Notes under the pieces: model-generated | Seen by the model: only the letters and a program-made list of their open reading frames with translations | Told to the model about the DNA's origin: nothing | Database searches by the model: none | NCBI GenBank assembly: GCA_025617375.2 | Contig: JAMYGW020000004.1 | Coordinates: forward strand, 1,054,001 to 1,118,000 | Length of the DNA: 64,000 nt | Source: Acarospora socialis | Lineage: Eukaryota > Ascomycota > Lecanoromycetes > Acarosporales > Acarosporaceae | Direction: 5' to 3' | Shown: positions 1 to 10,489 of the stretch, one piece after another | Layout: the number at the start of each line of letters is the position of its first letter | Numbering within the stretch: the first letter of the stretch is position 1 | Position numbers and translations under genes: made by a program

Positions 1-2128
1 GTCAAGACGCACCGCCATCTTCCCCGCGACGGAATCCGCAGCACTGCCGTCCCAACGCGCTTGGTCGGAAGCATAGGCTCGACGAGCAGCATTTGCGATT
101 GCGGTCCCTCCCATCGAAGTACCGATGACAACGCTCTTGATGTCCATGTAATCGAATTGCTTGAGACCTTTCCAGCCTTTGGTTCGGACGGCTTCCAGGA
201 GAAACAGGAGGACAACCAGGAAATTAATGGCGGCAATGGCGTAGATGTATTTTGGGTCCCCGACACGGATGGACGTTATGAGAGCGGTCGTTGGTACTTG
301 GTAGGTGTCGTGAGCGACCATCAGTTGCGCTGAGCTGTAGACAAGTAAGACGTTATCAAGCATCGAATTAAGACTATCTTCCACGCCTTGGAGGGTTATT
401 GCTGTAGTATTGATTCTGGAAGCATTCGGGGTAGCCTTCCGAGAGGCGTTGACATTTTTAATGTTCGATCGAAAGGTGTTGCCTATGACTGACGTGTACA
501 GGTTGCAGGCATTCTGTTGCGAGAAGGAGGTGAGCATCCTCATCGTGATGGCAATGAGGTCACCGCTTGGGTTGATGTCCTGAACCGGCATTTGCAGCGG
601 TAGAGGAGTTACTGCAATCGTCCTTTGGGTAATATTGACGCTGACGGAGAAATTCGTGGGGCTGAAAGTCACATTGCACTGCGTGGCGTTCAAAGCGCCG
701 TAGTTCCGTCCCGCTGCAATGGAGAAGACGTTCTGTCCTTTGTACGCTTGACCGGCAAGAGCAACAATGTCATCGCTGCTGCGAAGGCCACAAGCAGCGT
801 ACCAGTCAGATGCCCCGTTGGCGTGGGTTCCACTCGCGACATATGTATTCGGATACGTAAGATCCTGAGAGGTCTGAACAGTCGAGATGGTCCAAAGTAA
901 CGTGCTGTTCACGATACATTCAGCTTTCGCTCGATACCCAATTTCGGTATAGTTGTAACTCAGGGTACTCGAACTGTTCAACGAGCTATCGACCAGGCCA
1001 ACCGACGACCCCACGCCGAAAGAGCGGCCCACATATGAGAACTGAGAGTTGTCCATCTTGTCGTGCTTTTGAGTGGAGTTGTCCCGACTTGAGGCGGATG
1101 CTGCTTCGTTTAGTATGCGGCCTTGGAGATCATAATTGGGCGAGTACGTAAAGACCCCTTTCTCGTTGCGGATGGAAGGCCCCGGGCGGAGCCAGGTGAT
1201 ATTCCGCCAATACGGGTCGGAGGCATTGCTATATTGGGCAACGCTCAAATAGGGCCACTTTGAGTGAGCTGGAGACGGATGCGAAGCGAAATATGTGGAT
1301 GTAACAACTGGTGTCAAGGCACCTGCCCACAATGCCCCCGGTAGTAGAACCATGGTGAAGAAAACTATCAGGGGTAGCGAGAAGCGTAGAGGTAACGACC
1401 AATCGAGTCGTACTCCGCAGAGAGCGCTCCGAAACTTTAGCAGATCAAGCGCAGTAGGTCGTTTTGTAAGACGCAGCCTTGTAGCCAAATTGATAAGGGT
1501 GCACAAGGCGTGAACATGGACGGCACCCAAACACTGGGATAGGAGTTGAACGAAGATTTGGCTCGTAGCACGATTGTCTGTGATGAGTCGATAGAACAGA
1601 CCGGTGTCCGTCCAGTTGGATCTGTCGCTCCATAGAAGCAAGACTATGACGATGGAGGTGAGAAGCAGCCCAGGAACTGCCAAATATTTCATCCAGGTGT
1701 TCTCAATGCCAGTGTGAGGAAGCGCTCTTGCAGCCATTGTCTGGACAAAAGAGAAAGACAAAGAAGATTAATCCAGCATCTCTGTACCACGTCATGTGTA
1801 AATCAGAACAGAGAATGGCAACAGCTCGAGTATGGGTTGGAATCCTACACTAAGATATTACACGATATTTTGAGCGAAGCAATACCTTAGGCAGCGGTAT
1901 AATTATAGCAAGCATAGCCACCACCTCAAACAATGCGATGGACGCCGATATGATTGCTCCGTACACTACGTGTATACTGAGGTGCAAAGCCGGAGGGAAG
2001 AAATCCCGGCAGAAAATACGCAATAACTCATGAGGCCAACTGCGTAGATCTATGTCCACCAATTTCGTACTCTGATCTCTTGCAGTTGAAGCTAGCGCTA
2101 GGAAGAGGCGTCTCGCCGACATTAACAT
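1..2128 (-). CDS. Multi-pass membrane protein of unknown function, 3' end beyond window
   Basis: Two exons on the minus strand. Exon 1 (2128-1886, 81 codons) ends AAG|GTATTG. A 145-nt intron (1885-1741) ends in a pyrimidine-rich tract plus CAG. Exon 2 (1740 to the window edge) stays open for about 580 codons with no stop. I see four hydrophobic segments: one in exon 1 (ending AMLAIIIPL), one about 20 residues into exon 2 (GLLLTSIVIVLLL), one near residue 200 (LIVFFTMVLLPGALW), and one near the right end of the visible part (AIAAINFLVVLLFLL). A long Asn/Ser/Thr-rich stretch with many N-x-S/T sites lies between the third and fourth segments, so it is probably extracytoplasmic and glycosylated. 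The arrangement resembles the large uncharacterised fungal membrane proteins common in Pezizomycotina. I do not recognise a named family, and the C-terminus is outside the window. Confidence 0.75.
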
Positions 2129-2760
2129 TATTATTGGCGGTTGAGAGACGAAGCTACGACACTACTTAGTTAGACTTACGAGCAACAACAAATGTTGAAT
2201 AACTAAGGAGGTGGAACAACTGCGCTGGGTTGCGGAATAACAGAGTGAAATCGAACGGGGACTGCGTCAAAATCAATGCCTAGAACATCATCAGTATCCT
2301 CAGCGGAACGTGGCCGATAAACGATAGGCAAGCCACTCTGTACCTACCGTATATGCACGTCAAAGTTGGCTTTGCAAGAACCCTCTGATTGGCGAATCAA
2401 CTCTGCTTCATCAGGTTTACGACCTTCTTTCTAGAGTGTGCCGTGTTGGCTGCTCAGACGTTTCTAACTCTCCATCATGATTGGCAGCATTGTGCATGTT
2501 TACCATCCGTTTTGGAGGTCAACTCTCCATGAAGCTTTCCGTTGTCTCCAGTCTTCGCTACACTTCTCTGCTTTAGGGCAAATGACTTCCGTCAGCCTCT
2601 GCCGTTTGTTCTGCTGTTGCGGGTTACAGTAGTGCTAAGGCGGAGACCGATATGTCTCTCTAGGGACTATAAAAGGGCGTTCATATGCCCGCAACAGAAG
2701 CCTGCGTAGTTGAACATCGCAGGGGTCAATCCACAGCAGTACTTTGCCAGAGGACTCATC
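2129..2760. other. Divergent intergenic region
   Basis: This 632-bp gap lies between the start of the membrane-protein gene (minus strand) and the secreted-protein gene (plus strand). It presumably contains both promoters. Apart from a TATA-like site near its right end, I see no coding or repeat signal. Confidence 0.6.
2668..2675 (+). promoter_or_regulatory. TATA box of the secreted-protein gene
   Basis: TATAAAAG lies 86 nt upstream of the ATG at 2761, at a distance that leaves a 5' UTR of about 55-60 nt. It is the only good TATA match in this intergenic region. Confidence 0.55.
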
Positions 2761-3735
2761 ATGCAAGTCCGAGATCTATTTGCCGCCTTGCTCATCGCCC
2801 TCACGGCGAGTCCCATTGCGAGTGCCTTGTCCGGGATCAAGGATAGCGTTGAGGAGAAGAGGGCCGCCTGCAACCAAGATGATCCACTACGAGCACTCTC
2901 TGGTCATGCTGCAGCGGCTTCAGCCTTTTGCAGTACATTCATTCCTGTTACGACCGCAACGACTACGTTATTCCTTAACCCTGGGGTCACGCCTAGCTTG
3001 TATGTTCAAGCTCCTGACAACGTAGCCCTGTTCTCTTCGATTCGAGGTCCAGAAGGCTGATAGAGTTTGCACCCATTCTATAGCGTCACTAGCACAGCAA
3101 CAGCAACCTCTACCGTCTACCCTGGCGGCCGAAAGTTGGAACTGCATCCTCTACCACCTTATCTCTACCAGTACGGCATCCCGCGCGCCTCGAGTGCTTG
3201 CTCCTGTTTCTCCGTGAAAGCACCAACATCGACCGTTACCGCTACGAAGTCGGTCGTGGTAAACAACCCCCCCCCTTTCCCCCCCCCCCCCCCCACTCAC
3301 CAACAAGGCATGCCCACATTACTCACTACCACTCTCCAGACCGTGACCACAACGCTCACCACAAGATCCACACTCACCGGACCCTGCGCAACCAACACCC
3401 CCTACGTCGGCGCCGGCGGATTCACCAAATTCCCTAACGAATCCTCTTACGAATACGGCACGGCCGCCAGCAACTCTTACGCCTGCTGCCAAGATTGTCA
3501 AAACTCCGCCCAGTGCATCGCCTACTACTACAACCTGGGCCCGAACCCCTCGAACCAGCCGCTGTGTCATATCTTTGCCGAGAATGTGCTGGGGCAGAGC
3601 ACCTGCGTCGCAGGCAATGGGGGGGTGCAGATATTCGTGGGACAGGGGTTCAGTAATGATTTGCTTGACAATCTGGGCGGGACGGGTAGGTGTGTGGAGG
3701 ACGTGTTGATATGTCCGCCGGATTGTCGGTTTTAG
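2761..3735 (+). CDS. Secreted Cys- and Thr-rich protein with C-terminal apple/PAN-like module
   Basis: The ATG at 2761 begins a clear signal peptide (MQVRDLFAALLIALTASPIASA). Two blocks in the same frame are separated by stops at 3058-3063. An intron at 3000-3083 (GTATGT...CTATAG, 84 nt) removes them and keeps phase, joining 2761-2999 to 3084-3735 and giving about 296 residues. The N-terminal half carries Cys residues in a pattern common in fungal secreted proteins (ACNQDD...LRAL...ASAFCSTFI, then SSACSC) interleaved with Thr/Val-rich repeats. A Pro linker encoded by a poly-C tract follows. The C-terminal 110 residues hold about ten cysteines in an apple/PAN-like order (SYACCQDCQN...CIAYYY...LCHIF...TCVAG). 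Such proteins are usually cell-wall or matrix associated. The exact function is unknown, and the intron is inferred rather than transcript supported. Confidence 0.7.
3267..3294 (+). repeat. Homopolymer C tracts inside the secreted-protein gene
   Basis: Nine Cs, three Ts and then sixteen Cs encode the Pro-rich linker of the surrounding gene. The frame is preserved at the present length. Long homopolymers mutate easily and are also prone to sequencing error, so a frame change here would be easy to miss. Confidence 0.95.
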
Positions 3736-4077
3736 AGAGTCTCGTTTGCTCTCATGTTTTGGGGGCCTCTGTGGATCCAGGAAGCATTCCCATCCAGGTG
3801 TTGATCGACGAGTTATTTGCGTACTAGGTTTTCTCATTTACACCTGCAGGCTATGCGTGTGTCGAAGCAAAGAATACGTTCAAGATCTAAGTCTTTTTCT
3901 TGGTTCAGCATTGTGCACCGCTAAGCGCCGCTCGACGTTACACCTAGCTCTTGCCTGCTCCTCCAAACTCGAGCTGCGGCTCTGTGAGTTCGTGCCAGAT
4001 GGCACGAAGTAGATATGCATTGTTGATCAACTCTTAAGATCTAGGAGTATCCGTAGCAGTTGAAAGAAATCATAGGT

Positions 4078-5602
4078 ATGGCTTGCCAACACGAAACTCC
4101 GCAGCATCGCTCTGCGCTGGAATTCGAGATACATCACGAAACTACAGCTGGCCTGCAGTTAGTAAGGCATGATCCAACTGCCAATGCGCCGGAACGGGAT
4201 CACAATGTCGATGTCCCCGAGCTTGATCTTATCTCTGCTATATCTCAGGTTAGTGTAATAATAAGTAACCTCATAAGTGCGCAAACGCATAGCGCTAAGG
4301 TTGATGGACAAGGTTGCATTTACTCACGAGCTCCAAGTCGCTTACCATGAGTGTCTGCCGGAAGTAGTTGCCACTGCATCTGACAAAGAAGAGCATACCT
4401 TGCCTGATGAAAGTACATCCACCATCTGCGGTCTTCAACGAAAAAAGTTTTGGATTTTGTTATGTGTTGTGGTGTCTGTGGTTGTGGCAGTCGCTGTTGG
4501 AACTAGTGTTGGCATTGAGGCTAGAATGTCTAGGTTTGCAATACATTCACAGTCACACCCTTTGTCTCAGAAAACTAACCAACGTGCCAATAGTACACCC
4601 CAACCTTCAAACACACCGCTCACCGTACATCATACCATCTTCAATAGTTCATCTCTTGCAGCCGTAACACTGAGCAATGGAGATCGACGGCTGTTCTTCC
4701 AGGACGCCTCAGGAGCAATCAGAGATTCACTTTATTCTATTTCAAGTAGACAATGGGCAACCAATGTCAGCAACATTGTTGCTACAGATGCAAGGAATGA
4801 TACACCACTTGCGGCCATCAAGTTCCCAGACCCATCGGACCAGGTAACCCAATCACTTCCTCTGCTTCTACCTTCAAGGAGACAAGGACTGATCTGATCC
4901 CAGACCCTTCTCTTCTACATAGCTCTGAACAACAGCGTTGCTTTGCAACCTTCTGTACCTGACTCTTGGGTTAAAACTACTACAGGTGTCTCTGATTTTG
5001 TTGCTGCTAACGATACAAGGTTGTTATTTGCTGCGCTATCATCCCCTGTGGATACGGTACGATCCGGTGCTTTCGCAGCTTCTTTGGTATTTCAAGATGC
5101 GAATGGACAACTACGACGACTATTTTTGAATGGACGCGAAAGTTCGTGGACTATTGATCCCGATTTCCCTCCTAAGAACCTAACATTCATCGATTGCTGC
5201 AAGCTTGATTCTTTGAGAGGTGGGCCTCAAGCGGTGACGAACCCGCCAATACTTGCGCCCACCGAGCCTTTTCCAGACAACCTCGATGTCGCGCAAGTCC
5301 TTCTTTCCACAAGAGCTAGTAGGACTTTCAATATCTACTTGTTAACAATAAACGGAACAGCATTCGAGTCACTGTGTCGCCTTAGTGGAGATACAGATAA
5401 ATCTGCCTTCATTCCACCGGACCTCGCTAGTTTACCGACCTCTCCATTTCCGTTTGCCAGGTTGGCCGCTACATCCCTCACCAACGACAGTAGTGCCTTC
5501 TGTGTGTACCACCAGATCAACAACACCACATTCGCGGAGGACATCTATGACACTCTTAAGGGGGTTTGGACCTCGACCAATTTTACTACCCCAGTTACTT
5601 AG
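4078..5602 (+). CDS. Type II membrane protein with fungal fucose-lectin-like ectodomain
   Basis: Three exons. Exon 1 is 4078-4248 (donor CAG|GTTAGT). Exon 2 begins at about 4313 and ends at 4843; its acceptor is uncertain, because AGs at 4312, 4330 and 4336 all keep frame. Exon 3 is 4904-5602 (intron 4844-4903, GTAACC...CCCAG). With the 4313 acceptor the product is about 466 residues. An acidic cytoplasmic N-terminus contains a PEVV motif, followed by a basic stop-transfer (QRKK) and one membrane helix (about 103-126). An Asn/Ser/Thr linker with many N-glycosylation sites leads to a C-terminal domain with repeated blade-like motifs (LAAVTLSNGDRRLFFQD, SLVFQDANGQLRRLF, VYHQINNTTFAEDIY). This layout matches the AAL-type fucose-specific lectin (PF07938) six-bladed propeller proteins abundant in Pezizomycotina. 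Sugar binding is inferred from the family, not shown. Confidence 0.75.
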
Positions 5603-5900
5603 CGCGGTTTCGGGACCAGTCGCAAACCAGCATCAGCTCTGGATTCGCGGACCGCAAAAAAGTCAATGAGTTTCCTCTCAAGCTGGCAGCTAAGCGTGAA
5701 CTTAGGGTTTACTGAGGTTTTGGTCATGTCTACGAAGTGCCTACCTACGAAGTATCGCTTACGTAACTCATATGTATTACCTAAGCAGTCCCGCATTCCT
5801 GCTCTAGGTAGCCAAGATGTGACCTAAGGGGACGGAGCTGTCAACAACATTAACAAGTAATCGATCAAACTGCGTAGACTACAACAAAAACTCTGCGACC

Positions 5901-7505
5901 ATGTCGGGTAAAAAATCAAAAGCTGCACCTACTGATGAAGAGCTCCTTGCGCAATTCGACGACATTGTTGAGAACAACAGCAACGACTCGAAAGCTCCTA
6001 AGTCTTCCGATGCCAGAGCTCCCAGCTCAGCTGCAGGACAGCAAGAAGAAGACTTGCTTGCGGAATTGAACAACCTAGCCGTTGAACGGCCAGCGAGTAG
6101 ACCACATACACCTCGCCCAGCTTCATCCGCGAATACCCCGGCTGCCAGATCGTCGAAGAGGAACAGCGCCGCGGCTACACCCCCCACGAGCTCCGCTCGA
6201 TCAAGCGAAGATAAGATTGCGGAGCAGCAGACTCTACCCAGAAAGTCGACGGAGAGCTCAAGGTCATTCCACAAAAGCTTCACGCCGGCGACGGAAGCAG
6301 AACCAGAGCCCGAACCAGAGAAGAATGCAGCACCTGCATCTACAAGCGAAACGCAAGCGCAAGCAAGTGGAGGAGGCTGGTGGGGCGGTATCTTCGCTAC
6401 AGCCAGTGCTGCTGTGAAGCAGGCGGAAGCTGCTGTTAAGGAAATCCAGAAGAATGAGGAGGCTCAAAGATGGGCGGAACAGGTGAAGGGGAATGTTGGC
6501 GCGTTGCGGGGTTTAGGTATGTTAACTTGCAGCGCTACTTAAATAGTTGGCTGAATGAACTGTCTAGGGGGTGAGATACGATCACGCGCTCTTCCTACGT
6601 TCACCAACATTCTACATACCTTAGCGCCACCGATATCATCGCATGAGCGTCTCCAAATTCACATAACGCATGATTTTGTCGGCTACCCATCCCTGGATTC
6701 ACTAATCTATCAAACCTTTTCGCGCGTCATGGCCCAAGTAGAGGGTGGCGATCTCATGGTCATTCAACGCGGGCAAGAGTCTTCCCGTCGACGTGGCTCA
6801 GATGTTGGGTTCACTGGGTCAATCGGCAGTGGATGGAGTGATGGTCCATGGTGGCGCCAGCCAACAGAAACTCGGAACCTTGGCGCGGTCAAAGGTCTCG
6901 TGGAAGGCACGAAGCTGGTCAAAGTTAGCGCCGAGTCGTATGCGAACGACTACTTTGCCCCTCGTGGTGGCGTGGAGGAAGCCGCGAAACAAGCCACGGA
7001 AGTTCTAAGTGAGAGCAATCCTGTTAGAAGTAGCGACATATTCCTAGCCATCCAAGCCATAAGCCAGACCTCACCAGACGACCTGTTCGGAGGTGCTTCT
7101 CAGGCTCAAAATGACAACGACGCCGCAGAGGTCAAAGAGAAGCCCGACGAGCTCGTCTCTTTCGCCGTCTACCTAAACGATCCCATCCACGGCATCACCT
7201 TCCAAACCATCTCGCAGACCCTCCCGCAGAAATGGGTCGATTGGCTTGACGCCCCTGCCCCGACCTCGGACTCAAGCCAAGCACCGTTACCGGAGGAAAT
7301 CGCCGATATCATCAATACTGGAGGTGTCGACCCTCGAGAATGGGTAGCCGAGTGGATCGAAGAAGTCATCACCTTGTCCGTCGGTGTTGTCGCTCAGCGA
7401 TACGTCGCAAGAAGGATGGGCGTGGGAGAAGGAGGTATCGGGCGAGGTAAAGCGCCGGCACATGTGATCGAATGCGGGGGAGGGGAAGCGGCGAGGGCGA
7501 TTTGA
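5901..7505 (+). CDS. MTC1: Mtc1-like protein (DUF5427)
   Basis: Two exons, 5901-6516 and 6568-7505, with a 51-nt intron (G|GTATGT...TCTAG) joining LRGLG to GEIRSRALPTF in phase. The product is 517 residues. The N-terminus is acidic and helical (TDEELLAQFDDIV, then EEDLLAELNNL), followed by a disordered Ser/Pro/Ala region. A conserved Gly-Trp block (GGGWWGGIFATASAAVKQAEAAVKE as read across 6367-6441) comes next, then the globular C-terminal part with HITHDFVGYPSLDSLIYQTF and the QVEGGDLMVIQRG strand. These are the signatures of the Maintenance of Telomere Capping 1 family, slightly longer than the yeast protein. In yeast Mtc1 is linked genetically to telomere capping and to secretory-pathway membranes; its molecular role is not firmly known. 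Confidence 0.85.
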
Positions 7506-7948
7506 GCGGTTCCTCACTATTTCGCGGGCACTTTCCACACTCGCGATTTCTGCGAGCGGGGCATGGCGTTTCTCACCGCGTCCTGAGGGTTCCGCGTGAG
7601 CTTTCGTTTTAGGCGTTGGCGGCCGAGTGTTTAGCTGGAGGATCCCTCACTGTACTTCGTACCGCAACGCAAGCGCATCCGAAAACCGTCCTAGGAACTA
7701 ACATCCTCTCGCGAAACTATATCTTCAACTCAGGTAGAAGCGTGGATCGTAAACTCCAAGCACTGCTTCGCCCATCCCATAACCCACTTGCCCAACACCT
7801 CGATCCCCAATCCCCAATCTTGAAACCGTTCCATTTCCTTTTCTACGGGAGATCATTCACAAGACAATTCTCGGCCGATCCATCACATAATCCGAAAAGA
7901 TGGAGGTCCTCGAGCCAGAACTTCGAGAATTCCTGTGCAGCCTCATCC

Positions 7949-8393
7949 TCAGCCTTTCGTCCCTGTCCCCTTCCCCTCCTTCGCCTTCCCGCTTCCCTTG
8001 CCCTCTTCCTTGTTCTTCTCCTTCTTCCCCTTCCCCCTACTCGCGCCACCCAACAATTCCAAATACCCGACCCGCTCCGCCAACTTCCCTTCAGTGCTTG
8101 ACGTCAATCCAGCTGAATATTTCTACGCCATCGAAACCAGACATCAGCGTCTGCCCTAATGCCTTCTGCGCAGCTCACCGTACCAAAAGTACACGCGCAA
8201 ATGCCCACCTGCGGAGGGGAGAGGAAAGAGAAGGGGAAGGATGATCTACCTTGGTGATTTTGCCCGCCTTCACGAGGGAGGCTTTTTTCGGCGCGATGGT
8301 GCGGGAGCCTTTCTTTGGTTGGGATTGGGACTTTGTGCGGGTTTTGGTGGTGGTGGTGGATTTTGATTTCGATTTGGTGGGGCCTTGTGCCAT
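7949..8393 (-). CDS. UPF0390 / DUF2462 small basic protein (L10K-like)
   Basis: Two exons on the minus strand: 8393-8250 (48 codons) and 8122-7949 (57 codons plus stop). The 127-nt intron starts AAG|GTAGAT and ends GGCGTAG. The spliced product has 105 residues and is highly basic. It begins MAQGPTKSK, continues with GSRTIAPKKASLVKAGKITK, then across the junction KYSAGLTSSTEGKLAERVGYLELL and a Lys/Gly tail. The order (MAQG start, IxPKK, K-x-(Y/F)-S/T-x-G-L-T, ERxGxLELL) is that of the UPF0390 family, which includes the human C19orf53/L10K protein. Function is not established; the composition suggests nuclear or nucleolar localisation. The second exon has no ATG and would be missed by simple ORF calling. 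Confidence is high because the family motif is restored exactly across the splice. Confidence 0.85.
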
Positions 8394-9231
8394 CCTTTCT
8401 GCTTGGCGTGTTTGTGCGGGGAGGTATATTGTGGAGGGGGCGAACGGACAGAGGGTTGTTACTGGGCGAGACGTTTGCGAGTTGAACTGGCTGGTGGTGG
8501 TGCACGGGGTGAGAAGAGTGGGGTGGTTGCTTGCTTAGGTAAGGTTAGGCGGACAAGAAGCCAGCCTTACGAAGGCGGTGGGCAAACCCTATAATATTGA
8601 TACACACTCTCAGAGTACCTTTGCAAACATCAGGGCTCTAATGTTCTTTGCCGGATGACCATTGAAAATTACCGGTGAAGAACACAGATCTTGGCTAATT
8701 TGAGTTCATGTCTACATAAACAACAAACCTGCGGGGTGGCATACAATATTTGCTCCCCACCTTCGTACGAATGTTCTGTGATAGCCACCTGATATGAGGG
8801 GCAAGAAACAGAACTTATCACTGACTGGTGGCGATGCGTAACCCTCTGCAAAATATGAGAAAGGGAGTACTCCTCCTCGAAAGACATTCAACGATACTCT
8901 ATGAAGACCTCCGAATCTGGTTAGAGTGCATTGAGTGGTTTTGAGATACATTCACAGCAGACAAAATGCAAGCTAATCCACAAGGCAAGGCGTGCGTCCA
9001 AAGCCAACAGCTCTGGTTTCCGCTATCCCATTACTTTCCTCCTGGTGGTTTCCACAGCTGGACCCTCTGGTGGATTGTAAGGGTGTGAAGCCAGGAGAAC
9101 AAAGAGGCTGATCAGCCAACTAAAACTGACTCCATAGTCTTTGCAGGCAACTGCTGTACCATTCAAGTGTGTATCTTCTAAACGTTTGGGCCCGGAGAAC
9201 CCAACAGTGAAACTGACTCGGCCCAGCAGTC

Positions 9232-9865
9232 ATGGCACATAATCGCGAGAGCTACGACACCGAAGCAAACCCCATTGAGAGGTTCTTTGCCTCATATCCC
9301 GACTTTCCCTACGACCCATCACAACCTTCAGCCGAACAGTTTCAAGGCATGAGGAGATCGTACGGCTGGAGGCGAGGCGACGTCGAAGGAGAGAGCGCAT
9401 GGGCTGGATTCCGGCTGGCGTTGGTCAAAGAGTTCAACTGGCTGTTTGGAACGGACGAAGACGACCTGCTAGCCTGGCAGAACCTGTGCACCTTTGTGGG
9501 CGTTTCCGGGAAGTTCAAGACCAGTAATGACTGCATCAGGGTGAGGTCCATAGTTTCAAACGGCCCAAATGACGGCTTCTAACTAATCCCCACCATAGAG
9601 TTTGAAGGACCGACACTTCAATCTAGTCGACTTGATCGATACCCGTCGGCGTGGAAGCGGAGTCGCGCAAGCCTTTCCCACCAAGGAAGCATTGCAGGAC
9701 TACACGAGACGGACGGCCAGTTACTTTTCCTACGACCACCCTAAGGCGGGAAACCTCCTCAGGCGACTCGTCCGAAGGAGACTTCGCCAGACCATCGTTG
9801 GTAACGCGTCGAAGTCTCGCTTCCTCTCACCAATGGGATTTTACAGAGGAGGTTCACAATGGTGA
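9232..9865 (+). CDS. Small conserved-looking protein of unknown function
   Basis: Exon 1 is 9232-9540 and exon 2 is 9599-9865, separated by a 58-nt phase-0 intron (AGG|GTGAGG...CATAG). The product has 191 residues. It contains an N-P-I-x-x-F-F-x-x-Y-P-D-F-x-Y-D-P opening, then RRSYGWRRGD...AWAGFRLALVKEFNWLFGTDEDDLLAWQNLC, and after the splice DRHFNLVDLID and FPTKEALQDYTRRT. The aromatic and acidic spacing reads like a folded helical domain. I recall similar uncharacterised sequences in many ascomycetes and basidiomycetes, often in multicopy, but cannot assign a named domain or function. There is no signal peptide or membrane segment. The in-frame splice joining two halves of one motif-like sequence is the main evidence for the model. 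Confidence 0.65.
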
Positions 9866-10489
9866 AACACTACGGAGAAAAATACCAGAAAATCTTTTAT
9901 TGAGATGAAGTAGATGCTTTCATAACCTAGACTTTTTTTACCCATGCGTCGATTTGTGCAGTAAGAACGTAAAGAGTTTCAATGTATGTGAATGCTCTAG
10001 AGGTAATCTAGATCGTCTCGACTACATGGAGCCTTGTGGAGTGAGCTCCTTGTACAGCTAAGCTATCAGGTCTAAAGACTTTCGTGTCATAAGTCTGATC
10101 ATACCTATCCTTTGTGCTGTGAAGCTTATTAATTTCTCCTCCTCTGCCCTGAGATCCTGTTTGTCTTAGGGTGCAGTGGTCATCTATTCTGGATTGTGGA
10201 GCAGGTGTGCTGGTCCAGTCGAATTTCCCTATGACGATGAGTCCTTGACCCAGAAGAACAGGAAGCATCTGATCGGATGGAGCTCCGTTAAAATTAGCTC
10301 TATGTCGGAGCCAGCCATCGTCTCGGATGCTATCCAATATACAAGGGAAGTGACGCGCAGAACAAGCAAGCCGAATTAACCAATTTATTTCTCTATTCAC
10401 CAGGACGTTCTAACCCTAACACCGCTTCCTTCCCAACCATCACGACACGATTCCAAACCAACAAGCATCTCCCGCTCAAAAGAATCCAA
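9866..10489. other. Intergenic region between convergent genes
   Basis: This 624-bp stretch lies between two genes with facing 3' ends. Several short ORFs occur on both strands, but none shows recognisable protein character or splice support. A CTAACCCTAAC string at about 10410 resembles two telomere-type units and is probably chance. Confidence 0.6.

Noticed and set aside
10408-10420. Telomere-like CTAACCCTAAC, and a TAGGGTTAG near 63520
   Set aside because: Only one or two units, within gene-containing DNA; no array and no evidence of a chromosome end.
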